Shown here piece after piece: positions 1 to 6,334 of a stretch of 11,541 nt of DNA; the stretch's first letter is position 1; each line of letters opens with the position of its first letter. Source of the stretch: Actinomycetota bacterium (lineage in GTDB: Bacteria > Actinomycetota > Acidimicrobiia > Acidimicrobiales > Ilumatobacteraceae); assembly GCA_009703975.1 (NCBI GenBank), contig WLFB01000016.1:1-11541 (forward strand), read 5' to 3'. A program made the position numbers and the translations under genes. The notes below the pieces were generated by a model. It did no database searches. It was not told where the DNA came from and was given only the letters and a program-made list of their open reading frames with translations.

Positions 1-279
1 AATGCCGAAGCACGAGTTTGGGTTAGCGCAGTTAAGGCGATGGTTCCAGAGCGTGTTTGTAAAATCATTGACGAAGCGATGCAAGTTTTTGGTGCGACTG
101 GTATTTCACAGTGGACACCGCTCGCCAGAATGTACGCAGGTCAACGCACCTTGCGTCTCGCTGACGGCCCGGATGAAGTGCATTGGCAAGTAGTTGGTCG
201 CGCAGAGCTCGCCCGCTATGAAGGCCTTGAACCACTGCCAAAATACGGCACTCGGGACGGACTCTTCACTGGACCGTGA
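1..279 (+). CDS. Acyl-CoA dehydrogenase, C-terminal fragment (gene runs in from the left)
   Basis: Only the last 92 codons are in the window, read in frame from base 1 to a TGA stop. The visible part is the final helices of an acyl-CoA dehydrogenase, the flavoenzymes that oxidise acyl-CoA thioesters to enoyl-CoAs in fatty-acid or branched-chain catabolism. The recognisable stretch is FGATGISQWTPLARMYAGQR followed by an LADGPDEVH motif (about residues 54-62 of the fragment), which I know from the ACAD10/11-like subgroup. In acyl-CoA dehydrogenases this region contributes to FAD and subunit contacts. The catalytic glutamate and the substrate loop lie upstream and cannot be checked. The gene points the same way as the iron alcohol dehydrogenase 93 bp downstream. 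Substrate chain length cannot be told from this piece. Confidence 0.85.
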   Translation, partial: NAEARVWVSAVKAMVPERVCKIIDEAMQVFGATGISQWTPLARMYAGQRTLRLADGPDEVHWQVVGRAELARYEGLEPLPKYGTRDGLFTGP

Positions 280-290
280 TCGTTTCAACT

Positions 291-305
291 TAGTGTTTTA
301 CACTA
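291..305. repeat. Perfect 6-bp inverted repeat (TAGTGT-TTT-ACACTA), candidate operator
   Basis: Two 6-bp arms around a 3-bp centre lie 67 bp upstream of the alcohol dehydrogenase ATG and 11 bp after the stop of the acyl-CoA dehydrogenase. The right arm overlaps a TACACT element at 299-304 that fits the TANNNT -10 pattern, so a protein bound here could block or position RNA polymerase. No T-tract follows on the plus strand, so it is a poor intrinsic terminator. The function as an operator is inference. Confidence 0.35.
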
Positions 306-372
306 TTGGTGCTACTTTTATCCGAACTAAAAATCGACTACTAAATAAACAACTAATCATTTGGGGGAAATT

Positions 373-1590
373 ATGGATCCAGCAGTAAGCACTTTTGGTC
401 TCGCGCCAATGTCGAACACAGTTTCTGGCCCAAATGTCGCCGTGACACTTGCGCAATATGTAACGCCGCTGGGTTCTCGTGCATTTATTATCACGGATGC
501 CGGAATAACAGCAACTGGAATCGTCAAACCGATTACCGACGCGTTGACAACTGCAGGCATGAAGTGGCAAGTGTTTGATCAAGTTTCACCAAATCCAACC
601 GACATCAATGTTGCTGCCGGAGTGGCAGCAATAAATAAGTTTGGTCTTGATGGCACAGTTGTCGTCTTGATTGGTGGCGGATCAGTAATGGACTGCGGAA
701 AATACATCGCGCTTGCTGCACCGAATGGTGTTGATCATGTTGGTTTGGCATTTGCTCCAGATCTTGATGCAAATGATCGAATTGATTTCTCAACACTTGC
801 ACCAAAAGTAAGTGCATCAAAGCCGGGTTTGCCGACAATTGCGATACCGACAACTTCTGGTACCGCATCAGAAACAAATGGTGGCGGGTTAATCACCGAC
901 ACGATTACGAACCCGGCGAACCATCGCAAACTTACATTTAGTAACCCGACAGTTCAACCGCGAACAATTTTACTAGACCCGACTCTCACTGTTGGTATGC
1001 CTTCAAAAGGTACAGCTGCTTGCGGAATGGATGTTTTAACTCACGCAATTGAGTCGTACACATCGGTGCAGTCAAACCCGTATGCAGATGCGTTGGCGTT
1101 GCATGCGATTCGATTAGTTGCAAAATATCTGCCGACTGCAGTTACTAACGGCGCCGATCTTGAAGCTCGTGCTCAGATGCAACTCGCATCACATTTGGCT
1201 GGCCGATCATTTTCGAGTGGACCGTTACTCGGTCTTGTGCATGCAACTGGTCACCCAATTTCAGGGCAGTTGCATCAAGCACACGGACAAACTTTGGCGA
1301 CGATGTTGCCACATGTGATGCGCTTTAATCGTGACGCGCAAGGTGTCGCCGAGCGATATGCGAATGTTGGCCAAGCATTAGGCAGCGAACTTGACCCAGA
1401 AGCAGCGATTGCAGCGGTTGAAAAACTTTCAAAGACTGTGGGTACGAATCGCAAACTCAGCGAACTTGGTGCAACAAGCGACAATATCGCTGCGCTCACG
1501 CAAGATGCGTTGCGAGACCTGATTATTTTGAATACACCGCGCTACCCAACACGTGGTGAAATTCATGAACTCTACGCAACTGCGTTGTAA
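373..1590 (+). CDS. Iron-containing (group III) alcohol dehydrogenase
   Basis: A 405-residue protein of the Fe-ADH family: cytosolic, NAD(P)-dependent enzymes that interconvert alcohols and aldehydes or hydroxyacids and oxoacids, with one divalent metal in the active site. The N-terminal Rossmann-like domain has the nucleotide-binding GGGS at 101-104, and the family signature IPTTSGTASE is at 158-167. The expected metal ligands are all present with FucO-like spacing: D220 and H224 (GMDVLTHAIE), H290 (GLVHATGHP) and H304 (HQAHG). The length is normal and the protein looks intact. I chose ATG 373 because a G-rich ribosome-binding stretch (GGGGGAA, from 363) sits just before it. An in-frame TTG at 361 would put that stretch inside the gene. 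The substrate is not readable from sequence. The semialdehyde-type dehydrogenase 1.7 kb away makes a hydroxybutyrate-like substrate thinkable but unproven. Confidence 0.9.
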   Translation: MDPAVSTFGLAPMSNTVSGPNVAVTLAQYVTPLGSRAFIITDAGITATGIVKPITDALTTAGMKWQVFDQVSPNPTDINVAAGVAAINKFGLDGTVVVLIGGGSVMDCGKYIALAAPNGVDHVGLAFAPDLDANDRIDFSTLAPKVSASKPGLPTIAIPTTSGTASETNGGGLITDTITNPANHRKLTFSNPTVQPRTILLDPTLTVGMPSKGTAACGMDVLTHAIESYTSVQSNPYADALALHAIRLVAKYLPTAVTNGADLEARAQMQLASHLAGRSFSSGPLLGLVHATGHPISGQLHQAHGQTLATMLPHVMRFNRDAQGVAERYANVGQALGSELDPEAAIAAVEKLSKTVGTNRKLSELGATSDNIAALTQDALRDLIILNTPRYPTRGEIHELYATAL

Positions 1591-1596
1591 AACGTT

Positions 1597-2073
1597 TTAG
1601 TTTTTTAGCGTCTCAGTAGTCAGCGGCTTAAGCGCAACCCAAGATTGTTTTAATCCTGGGTGAAGGTTGAGAGTTTCAACTTCATCAATTGATGACCATT
1701 TTGTTTCGGTTGATTCTGGGTTGGCAATGTGAGCGCCTGCATCGTTCATTGAGTGCGCGATAACCGTGTCGTAACTCCATGGGCCATGGTCGTCTGAGAA
1801 AATATGCTTGACGGTAAGTGCCGATTCTTTGATTCCCATTTCTTCGTGAGCCTCACGTAATGCTGCGGTCACTGAATCTTCGTGTGAATCTTTTGCGCCG
1901 CCAGGTAATGCCCATGTTCCGCCACCGTGGGTCCACTCGGCTCGCAGTTGCAATAAAACTTGCGGTTGCGGTGTGTCACGACGAACTAGCAATAAACCTG
2001 CCGCACCGAACCGGCCCCAATGGCGAAAGCCGCAATCACAATCAACCCATCCGTCACCGTCGCGTAATCCCAT
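1597..2073 (-). CDS. Nudix hydrolase (MutT-like)
   Basis: A 158-residue Nudix protein; this family hydrolyses nucleoside diphosphates linked to another moiety, often oxidised or unwanted nucleotides. The Nudix box is perfect: G59, E65, then REAHEEMGI at 73-81, giving the GX5EX7REUXEEXGU pattern with both metal-binding glutamates (E77, E78). The N-terminus GDGWVDCDCGFRHWG carries two cysteines (12 and 14) and resembles an actinobacterial Nudix subgroup. A longer start at 2145 would overlap the transporter gene by 58 bp and add an atypical Arg-rich tail. ATG 2073 leaves a 14-bp gap and gives the familiar N-terminus. The gene lies downstream of the MFS gene on the same strand and converges on the alcohol dehydrogenase with only 6 bp between the two stops. 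The exact substrate is unknown. Confidence 0.9.
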   Translation of the reverse strand: MGLRDGDGWVDCDCGFRHWGRFGAAGLLLVRRDTPQPQVLLQLRAEWTHGGGTWALPGGAKDSHEDSVTAALREAHEEMGIKESALTVKHIFSDDHGPWSYDTVIAHSMNDAGAHIANPESTETKWSSIDEVETLNLHPGLKQSWVALKPLTTETLKN

Positions 2074-2081
2074 AACTGATA

Positions 2082-2087
2082 ACAGTA
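2082..2087 (-). promoter_or_regulatory. Possible -10 element (TACTGT) for a leaderless Nudix transcript
   Basis: On the minus strand TACTGT fits TANNNT and ends 8 nt before the Nudix ATG at 2073. No Shine-Dalgarno sequence is visible in this gap. The element sits right next to the stop codon of the MFS gene (2088-2090), so it could give separate expression, but the pattern is loose and chance is a real alternative. Confidence 0.25.
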
Positions 2088-3281
2088 TTACGAAACGATG
2101 TCTAACGCGACTGCAGATTTTGGCACGACATTTCGCACCGACCAATGACTACCCGCCAAGATTCGAGCGCCAGCAATTAAGACGAGCATGATTGCTCCTG
2201 TGCCGATAAATGTTGTTGCGCGACCGAGGTGATCGTAGGCAACACCCGCAAAACTTGCGGCAACCCCACCCGCCAAAGTCTCCATGCCACCAAGTAGACC
2301 TTGTGCGCCGGCCTGTCGTTCGAGAGGCGCGCTAGTACCGACTGCGACGCCCGCGCCAGTTACGAAAAAACCGTCATTGATCGAATGAAAGAAAAATACG
2401 ACAATCATCAGCGCTGGCGTAGCAACGAGGCCATACCCGGTCATGAAAAGTGCACCGAGAATCATGCCGAAACTACCCGCACGATAGGGCCCGATTCGTT
2501 GTACGAATTTTCCGCCGAATGGGCCTAACAAAATTAATGGAAGAACGAATACTGAAACGCCGACGTTGGCCATCCATTGTGCTGCCTTGAGGTCGTCCAT
2601 CATTAGCACCCACAGTGAATCAAAAACCCCAATCATGAAAAACAGTGCAACCCCGATCAAGATACCCGAGGCGATAGCGCGATTCTTCAGCAAGTCAATC
2701 GCGAATCTTTCGGTTGGCTGGTTTTCTTTTGCCGTCTCGGGCACTTTGATGCGACTAATCACGAGTATGAACAAAGAAATTGTTGTCGCAAGAAATATAA
2801 ATGGGCCAGGAATACCAAATGGTGCAACTAACACAACAGAGAAAACTGGACCAGCAGCAAAACCGGCGACTTCAAACGAAAGGATTCGACCAAGGTTGCG
2901 CCCAAAGTTTTCTGGGTCAGCAACGATGATGACGCGACGCAACGCCGGTAGGGCAGCGCCAGCACCAAACCCCATGATGATTCGTGAAATCAAAAGCACT
3001 TTAAAAGTTTCACCAAATGCCATTCCGATGCAGCCGATCACTTCGAGACCGAGACCCAAAATAATTAACTGCCGAGCGCGACCACGATCGGCAAGTGGGG
3101 CGATACTCACTTGTCCGATAAAAGATGTGAAGAAACCAACGCCGACTATTAAGCCGAGTGCCGACTCGGTGATGCCAAAACTGTTGCGATAGTCATCAAG
3201 CATCGTGAACATAACTCCATAAAGACATGAAGATACGCCAATTGTTATCAGCAGCGCCATGACAATTCGCTGTTTGCTCAC
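2088..3281 (-). CDS. Major facilitator superfamily transporter
   Basis: A 397-residue integral membrane protein with about twelve hydrophobic segments, the usual size for an MFS secondary transporter, which moves small solutes across the cytoplasmic membrane using an ion gradient. Between the second and third helices is the MFS motif A in the form APLADRGRARQ (61-71). A hydrophilic central loop (about 180-200) separates the two six-helix halves. The start is GTG 3281, chosen because a -10 element ends exactly 6 nt upstream; an alternative ATG at 3260 would shorten the first helix. It is the first gene of a minus-strand unit with the Nudix hydrolase (14-bp gap) and is divergent from the aldehyde dehydrogenase. 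Nothing visible identifies the substrate; drug or metabolite efflux is the usual guess and is not supported beyond family membership. Confidence 0.85.
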   Translation of the reverse strand: MSKQRIVMALLITIGVSSCLYGVMFTMLDDYRNSFGITESALGLIVGVGFFTSFIGQVSIAPLADRGRARQLIILGLGLEVIGCIGMAFGETFKVLLISRIIMGFGAGAALPALRRVIIVADPENFGRNLGRILSFEVAGFAAGPVFSVVLVAPFGIPGPFIFLATTISLFILVISRIKVPETAKENQPTERFAIDLLKNRAIASGILIGVALFFMIGVFDSLWVLMMDDLKAAQWMANVGVSVFVLPLILLGPFGGKFVQRIGPYRAGSFGMILGALFMTGYGLVATPALMIVVFFFHSINDGFFVTGAGVAVGTSAPLERQAGAQGLLGGMETLAGGVAASFAGVAYDHLGRATTFIGTGAIMLVLIAGARILAGSHWSVRNVVPKSAVALDIVS

Positions 3282-3287
3282 TTAATT

Positions 3288-3293
3288 ATTCTA
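3288..3293 (-). promoter_or_regulatory. -10 element TAGAAT of a leaderless MFS transcript
   Basis: On the minus strand TAGAAT (five of six matches to TATAAT) is followed by six bases, AATTAA, and then the GTG start at 3281. Transcription would therefore begin at or next to the G of the start codon. No Shine-Dalgarno sequence is present. This is the classic layout of leaderless actinobacterial mRNAs. No convincing -35 is seen. Confidence 0.6.
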
Positions 3294-3334
3294 CCGTTTC
3301 AAAATGTCGCGCTAGTTGCGTAAGACTGAACACT

Positions 3335-4789
3335 ATGCAAAACAGTGAACAAAAACTCAGCACGTCACAACCACTTGATTCATTGATCGGTGGCAAGTGG
3401 ATTAGTAATGCAAAAAAAATAGATGTAACGAACCCAGTTGATGGTTCAACATTGGCGAATGTCTCAACTGCAAGTATTGACGATTGTTTGGCCGCTGTTG
3501 ATGCAGCAGAAAATGCATTTGCATCATGGAAGGCGACTGCGCCACGTGCGCGCGCCGAAATATTGCGCAAAAGTTTTGAAATTATGATCGCCGAACAAGA
3601 ATCGCTGGCGCGGTTGATCACACGTGAGAATGGCAAAGTTTTGAGTGATGCTCGTGCCGAAGTTGCATATGCTGCCGAGTTCTTTCGCTGGTTCAGCGAA
3701 GAGGCAGTACGTATCGATGGCGATTATCGACGCGCGCCGAGCGGTGCCAACTGGTTGATGGTTTCGCGGCAACCTGTTGGTGTTGCGCTACTGGCGACCC
3801 CATGGAACTTTCCGGCAGCAATGGCGACTCGAAAAATTGGTCCGGCGCTGGCGGCAGGTTGCACGGTTGTTTTAAAACCTGCCGGTGAGACGCCTTTAAC
3901 TGCACTTGCAATTGCCGAAATTATGCAACGCGCCGGTGTGCCCGACGGTGTTGTCAATGTTGTGGTGCCGAGCCCTTCAGGGCCAGCCGTTAGTGCGATG
4001 TTGCAATCGAACAAAATTCGCAAACTCTCGTTTACCGGCTCTACTCAAGTTGGCGCGTTGCTTCTTGCCCAAGCTGCAGAAAAAATCATCAACTGCACCA
4101 TGGAACTTGGTGGGAATGCGCCATTTATTGTTTTCGAAGATGCTGATATCCCTGCTGCAATTGACGGTGCGATGTTGGCCAAGATGCGCAATGGCGGCGC
4201 TGCGTGCACGGCCGCCAACCGATTCTTTGTACACGAAAAAATCTATGACGCGTTCGCCGACGGTTTGACAGCGCGGATGAATGCTCTCGTTTTGGGTGAT
4301 GGGCTTGACGCAAAAACTACAGTCGGGCCATTAGTTTCGAAGTCACAGCAGCAACAAGTAGCGAAGTTAGTTGAACAGGCTAGAAGTTTTGGGGCAAAAG
4401 TTGCGTGCGGTGGCAACGCATCAACCGATGGATCTTTCGGTTACTTTCCAACAGTGCTCACAGATGTTTCGTTTGATTCACCAATTTTGCAGACAGAAAT
4501 TTTTGGACCGGTTGCGCCGCTGGTGCGGTTCAAAGACAGCGACGATATTTTGGCGCACGCCAACAACGTCGAGCACGGTCTTGTTTCGTATGTTTACACA
4601 CGCGATCTTGGTCGCGGCATGCGAATTGCCGAATCGCTCGAATCTGGAATGGTTGGATTAAATCGCGGTCTAGTTTCAGACCCGGCCGCACCATTCGGTG
4701 GCGTCAAACAATCTGGCCTTGGTCGCGAAGGCGCCCACGATGGATTATTGGCTTTTCTTGAAACCAAATACGTTGCGGGAAACTGGTAA
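3335..4789 (+). CDS. gabD: Succinate-semialdehyde dehydrogenase-like aldehyde dehydrogenase
   Basis: A 484-residue NAD(P)-dependent aldehyde dehydrogenase that oxidises an aldehyde to a carboxylate in the cytosol, normal in length for the superfamily. Visible landmarks are PWNFP (156-160, oxyanion N158), the cofactor-binding lysine K181 in LKPAGETPL, FTGST (233-237), the general base E257 in MELGGNAPF, the catalytic nucleophile C291 in MRNGGAACTAANRF, EIFGP (388-392) and PFGGVKQSG (453-461). The MRNGGAACTAANRF segment is close to the form I know from succinate-semialdehyde dehydrogenases, hence the GabD-type call, which would feed succinate into the TCA cycle from GABA or 4-hydroxybutyrate. 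The exact aldehyde is inferred. The ATG at 3335 has no clear ribosome-binding site. The gene is divergent from the MFS gene with a 53-bp gap. Confidence 0.85.
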   Translation: MQNSEQKLSTSQPLDSLIGGKWISNAKKIDVTNPVDGSTLANVSTASIDDCLAAVDAAENAFASWKATAPRARAEILRKSFEIMIAEQESLARLITRENGKVLSDARAEVAYAAEFFRWFSEEAVRIDGDYRRAPSGANWLMVSRQPVGVALLATPWNFPAAMATRKIGPALAAGCTVVLKPAGETPLTALAIAEIMQRAGVPDGVVNVVVPSPSGPAVSAMLQSNKIRKLSFTGSTQVGALLLAQAAEKIINCTMELGGNAPFIVFEDADIPAAIDGAMLAKMRNGGAACTAANRFFVHEKIYDAFADGLTARMNALVLGDGLDAKTTVGPLVSKSQQQQVAKLVEQARSFGAKVACGGNASTDGSFGYFPTVLTDVSFDSPILQTEIFGPVAPLVRFKDSDDILAHANNVEHGLVSYVYTRDLGRGMRIAESLESGMVGLNRGLVSDPAAPFGGVKQSGLGREGAHDGLLAFLETKYVAGNW

Positions 4790-4877
4790 CGGTGTGAGCC
4801 ACGCCGGTGAAACCAAGAAATGATGCCACTTATTGAGCACAAAATCTGAAACAATGTTCAACAGGCAATAATTTTTT

Positions 4878-4882
4878 GGAGA
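4878..4882 (+). promoter_or_regulatory. Ribosome-binding site (GGAGA) fixing a TTG start
   Basis: GGAGA lies 4 nt before the TTG at 4887 and is the only good Shine-Dalgarno match near this gene. The next in-frame ATG is deep in the protein, after conserved-looking sequence, so TTG is the likely start. The rest of the 97-bp gap after the aldehyde dehydrogenase holds no convincing terminator or promoter. Confidence 0.55.
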
Positions 4883-4886
4883 TACT

Positions 4887-5423
4887 TTGGGCGAAATTAC
4901 CGATACGCGAACGAATTGGCTTGATCCCAATCAGCTCGAATTAGTTCGTGGTCAAGTTCCACTCGTATATATAGATGCGATACCCGTGCGGGTTAATGAA
5001 CTCGGCGTCGTCACCCATGTCGGAATGCTGTTGCGCCAAGCACCTGACGGGTCAATTTCGCGAACAGTGGTTTCGGGTCGAGTGTTACTCAATGAGCGAA
5101 TTCGTGAAGCGCTACTACGCCACCTTGAGAAAGATCTTGGGTCGATGGCATTGCCGAACATTCCGCTTAATCCTGCACCGTTTACGATCGTTGAATATTT
5201 CACCGACCCAGAAATCAGCGGCTTTCACGATCCGCGACACCACGCAGTGAGTTTGGCTTTTGTTGTGCCGGTTACTGGAGATTGCCAACCGTCGCAGCAG
5301 GCGCTTGATCTTGGTTGGTACACACCAGAGCAAGCAACCAGCGACCAAATGAAACTTGAAATGACAAGTGGTCACGACCGTTTGATACGACTCGCGTTGG
5401 CATCGGTTGGTGTGTTGCCCTAG
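4887..5423 (+). CDS. Nudix-like protein with degenerate Nudix box (DUF4916-type)
   Basis: A 178-residue soluble protein. It starts at TTG 4887, supported by a GGAGA ribosome-binding site. It resembles the actinobacterial DUF4916 / Nudix-family proteins: a WLDPNQLELVRGQVP start, a beta-strand region LVYIDAIPVRV, and a later DPRHHAVSLAFVV strand. The Nudix box keeps its exact spacing, G64, E70, R78 and G85, but the residues expected to be Glu at box positions 16, 19 and 20 are H79, K82 and D83. That weakens or alters metal binding, so canonical pyrophosphohydrolase activity is doubtful. The role and substrate are unknown. It stands alone between the aldehyde dehydrogenase (97-bp gap) and the Nei homologue (41-bp gap), all on the plus strand. 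Family assignment is from memory of the pattern and moderately sure. Confidence 0.7.
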   Translation: MGEITDTRTNWLDPNQLELVRGQVPLVYIDAIPVRVNELGVVTHVGMLLRQAPDGSISRTVVSGRVLLNERIREALLRHLEKDLGSMALPNIPLNPAPFTIVEYFTDPEISGFHDPRHHAVSLAFVVPVTGDCQPSQQALDLGWYTPEQATSDQMKLEMTSGHDRLIRLALASVGVLP

Positions 5424-5452
5424 TAATACGAACTTGGCGCACGATTATCACT

Positions 5453-5458
5453 TACTAT
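5453..5458 (+). promoter_or_regulatory. -10 element TACTAT of a leaderless Nei-homologue transcript
   Basis: TACTAT is followed by six bases (TTGAAG) and then ATG 5465, the same -10 plus 6 nt plus start layout as the MFS gene. There is no strong Shine-Dalgarno sequence. The element decides the start: a TTG at 5459 would lie inside the expected untranscribed spacer. No good -35 at standard spacing is visible. Confidence 0.5.
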
Positions 5459-5464
5459 TTGAAG

Positions 5465-6334
5465 ATGCGAGTTAAGTCAATGCAACATAATGCCTCTGCA
5501 TTACGAACTGCATTGATGGGACAAAAGATGTCTAGTTTTGAAACTAGTGAATCACTGATTGTTTCTCCAAAAGTTGGCAGGACGATTGAAGAATTGCGAG
5601 TCGAAAATCGAAGTATTGAAATTATCTGGGACGACGGTCTCGCACTAAAAACTGAAATGAAGCTTCGTGGCTCTTGGCGTATTTTTCATGATGGAGAAAA
5701 ATGGAGCAAGACAAAAAAATCAGCTCAAGTAATTATTGGCGTCGATGAAATGTCTGTAGTTTGTTTTGGTGCACGCGAGATCGAGGCATATCACGACTTT
5801 GATCTCCGCCGTCATCCGATGCTCGGTCGACTCGGCCCTGAACTAGCCGACCCCCGTGTTGATCTAAATGATTGTGTAGATCGCTTGATGAATTACGAGA
5901 ATCCAGATGAAACAATTGCCGATGTTCTACTTGATCAACGTGTGATGCGCGGAATCGGCAATGTTCATCGTTGCGAGTTACTCTGGGCATGCGAATTACA
6001 TCCGTGGGCGAAAGTTGGCTCGCTGAGTGTTGATGAATGTTTAGAACTAGTTTCGCTTGCTGCAGGAGTTTTGCGAGGCAACTCATTGCTTGCATCAACA
6101 GAGTTAGCGGTTTATGGCAAGCATGGCAAAATTTGTACGCGTTGCAGTGGGCAAGTCCGCGTTACTCACCATGGCGAAGCAAACAGAGTTCTCTACTGGT
6201 GCGTTGATTGTCAAGTGCGACATACCGACGTGACCTCGCAGGGTTATGTAATAAAACACGACGCGCCACTGGGTGTTCACCCAGCAGAACATCTTTATCT
6301 CTCCGAACTAGCGAGGGTTAGAAAATCAGTTTGA
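5465..6334 (+). CDS. Nei/Fpg-family DNA glycosylase homologue lacking the catalytic N-terminus
   Basis: A 289-residue protein that matches endonuclease VIII (Nei) over its length. Family enzymes excise oxidised bases and nick the DNA with an N-terminal proline as nucleophile. The DNA-binding parts are intact: the helix-two-turn-helix around LLDQRVMRGIGNVHRCEL (155-172) and a C-terminal zinc finger with C224, C227, C246 and C249 (CTRC and CVDCQ). The N-terminus is not the family MPEG but MRVKSMQHNASALR, so the catalytic Pro and adjacent Glu are missing. By eye the conserved lysine of the RGKHL motif is replaced by S50. Such a protein should bind DNA but not act as a standard bifunctional glycosylase. 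The long intact frame and preserved domains argue against a decaying pseudogene. No MPEG-like upstream extension exists in this frame. It ends tail-to-tail with the ABC permease, with a 9-bp overlap. Confidence 0.8.
   Translation: MRVKSMQHNASALRTALMGQKMSSFETSESLIVSPKVGRTIEELRVENRSIEIIWDDGLALKTEMKLRGSWRIFHDGEKWSKTKKSAQVIIGVDEMSVVCFGAREIEAYHDFDLRRHPMLGRLGPELADPRVDLNDCVDRLMNYENPDETIADVLLDQRVMRGIGNVHRCELLWACELHPWAKVGSLSVDECLELVSLAAGVLRGNSLLASTELAVYGKHGKICTRCSGQVRVTHHGEANRVLYWCVDCQVRHTDVTSQGYVIKHDAPLGVHPAEHLYLSELARVRKSV

Noticed and set aside
1589..1608. Bidirectional terminator between the convergent alcohol dehydrogenase and Nudix genes
   Set aside because: AAAACGTTTT is a short palindrome with no GC-rich stem; the T6 run downstream is inside the Nudix coding sequence. 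Not enough for an intrinsic terminator call.
2074..2145. Upstream extension of the Nudix gene to 2145
   Set aside because: It would overlap the MFS gene by 58 bp and add an Arg-rich tail unlike the family. The ATG at 2073 gives the expected GDGWVDCDCGFRHWG N-terminus.
2566..3192. 208-residue open frame on the plus strand
   Set aside because: It lies fully antisense to the MFS transporter, has no recognisable domain or ribosome-binding site, and its Pro/Ser/Arg/Ala-rich composition is what the opposite strand of a hydrophobic membrane gene gives.
3321..3334. Leaderless -10 for the aldehyde dehydrogenase
   Set aside because: TAAGACT before ATG 3335 does not fit TANNNT at the right spacing (sixth base is C), so I do not list it as a promoter, although no ribosome-binding site is visible either.
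4790..4886. Terminator and sigma-type promoter in the gap before the DUF4916-type gene
   Set aside because: TTGAGC at 4833 has no matching -10 at 16-18 bp, and the candidate stems (CACGCCGGTG) have only three paired bases.
5459..5464. TTG start for the Nei homologue
   Set aside because: It adds only two residues, has no ribosome-binding site, does not restore the MPEG motif, and would fall in the 6-nt spacer after the TACTAT -10 element.
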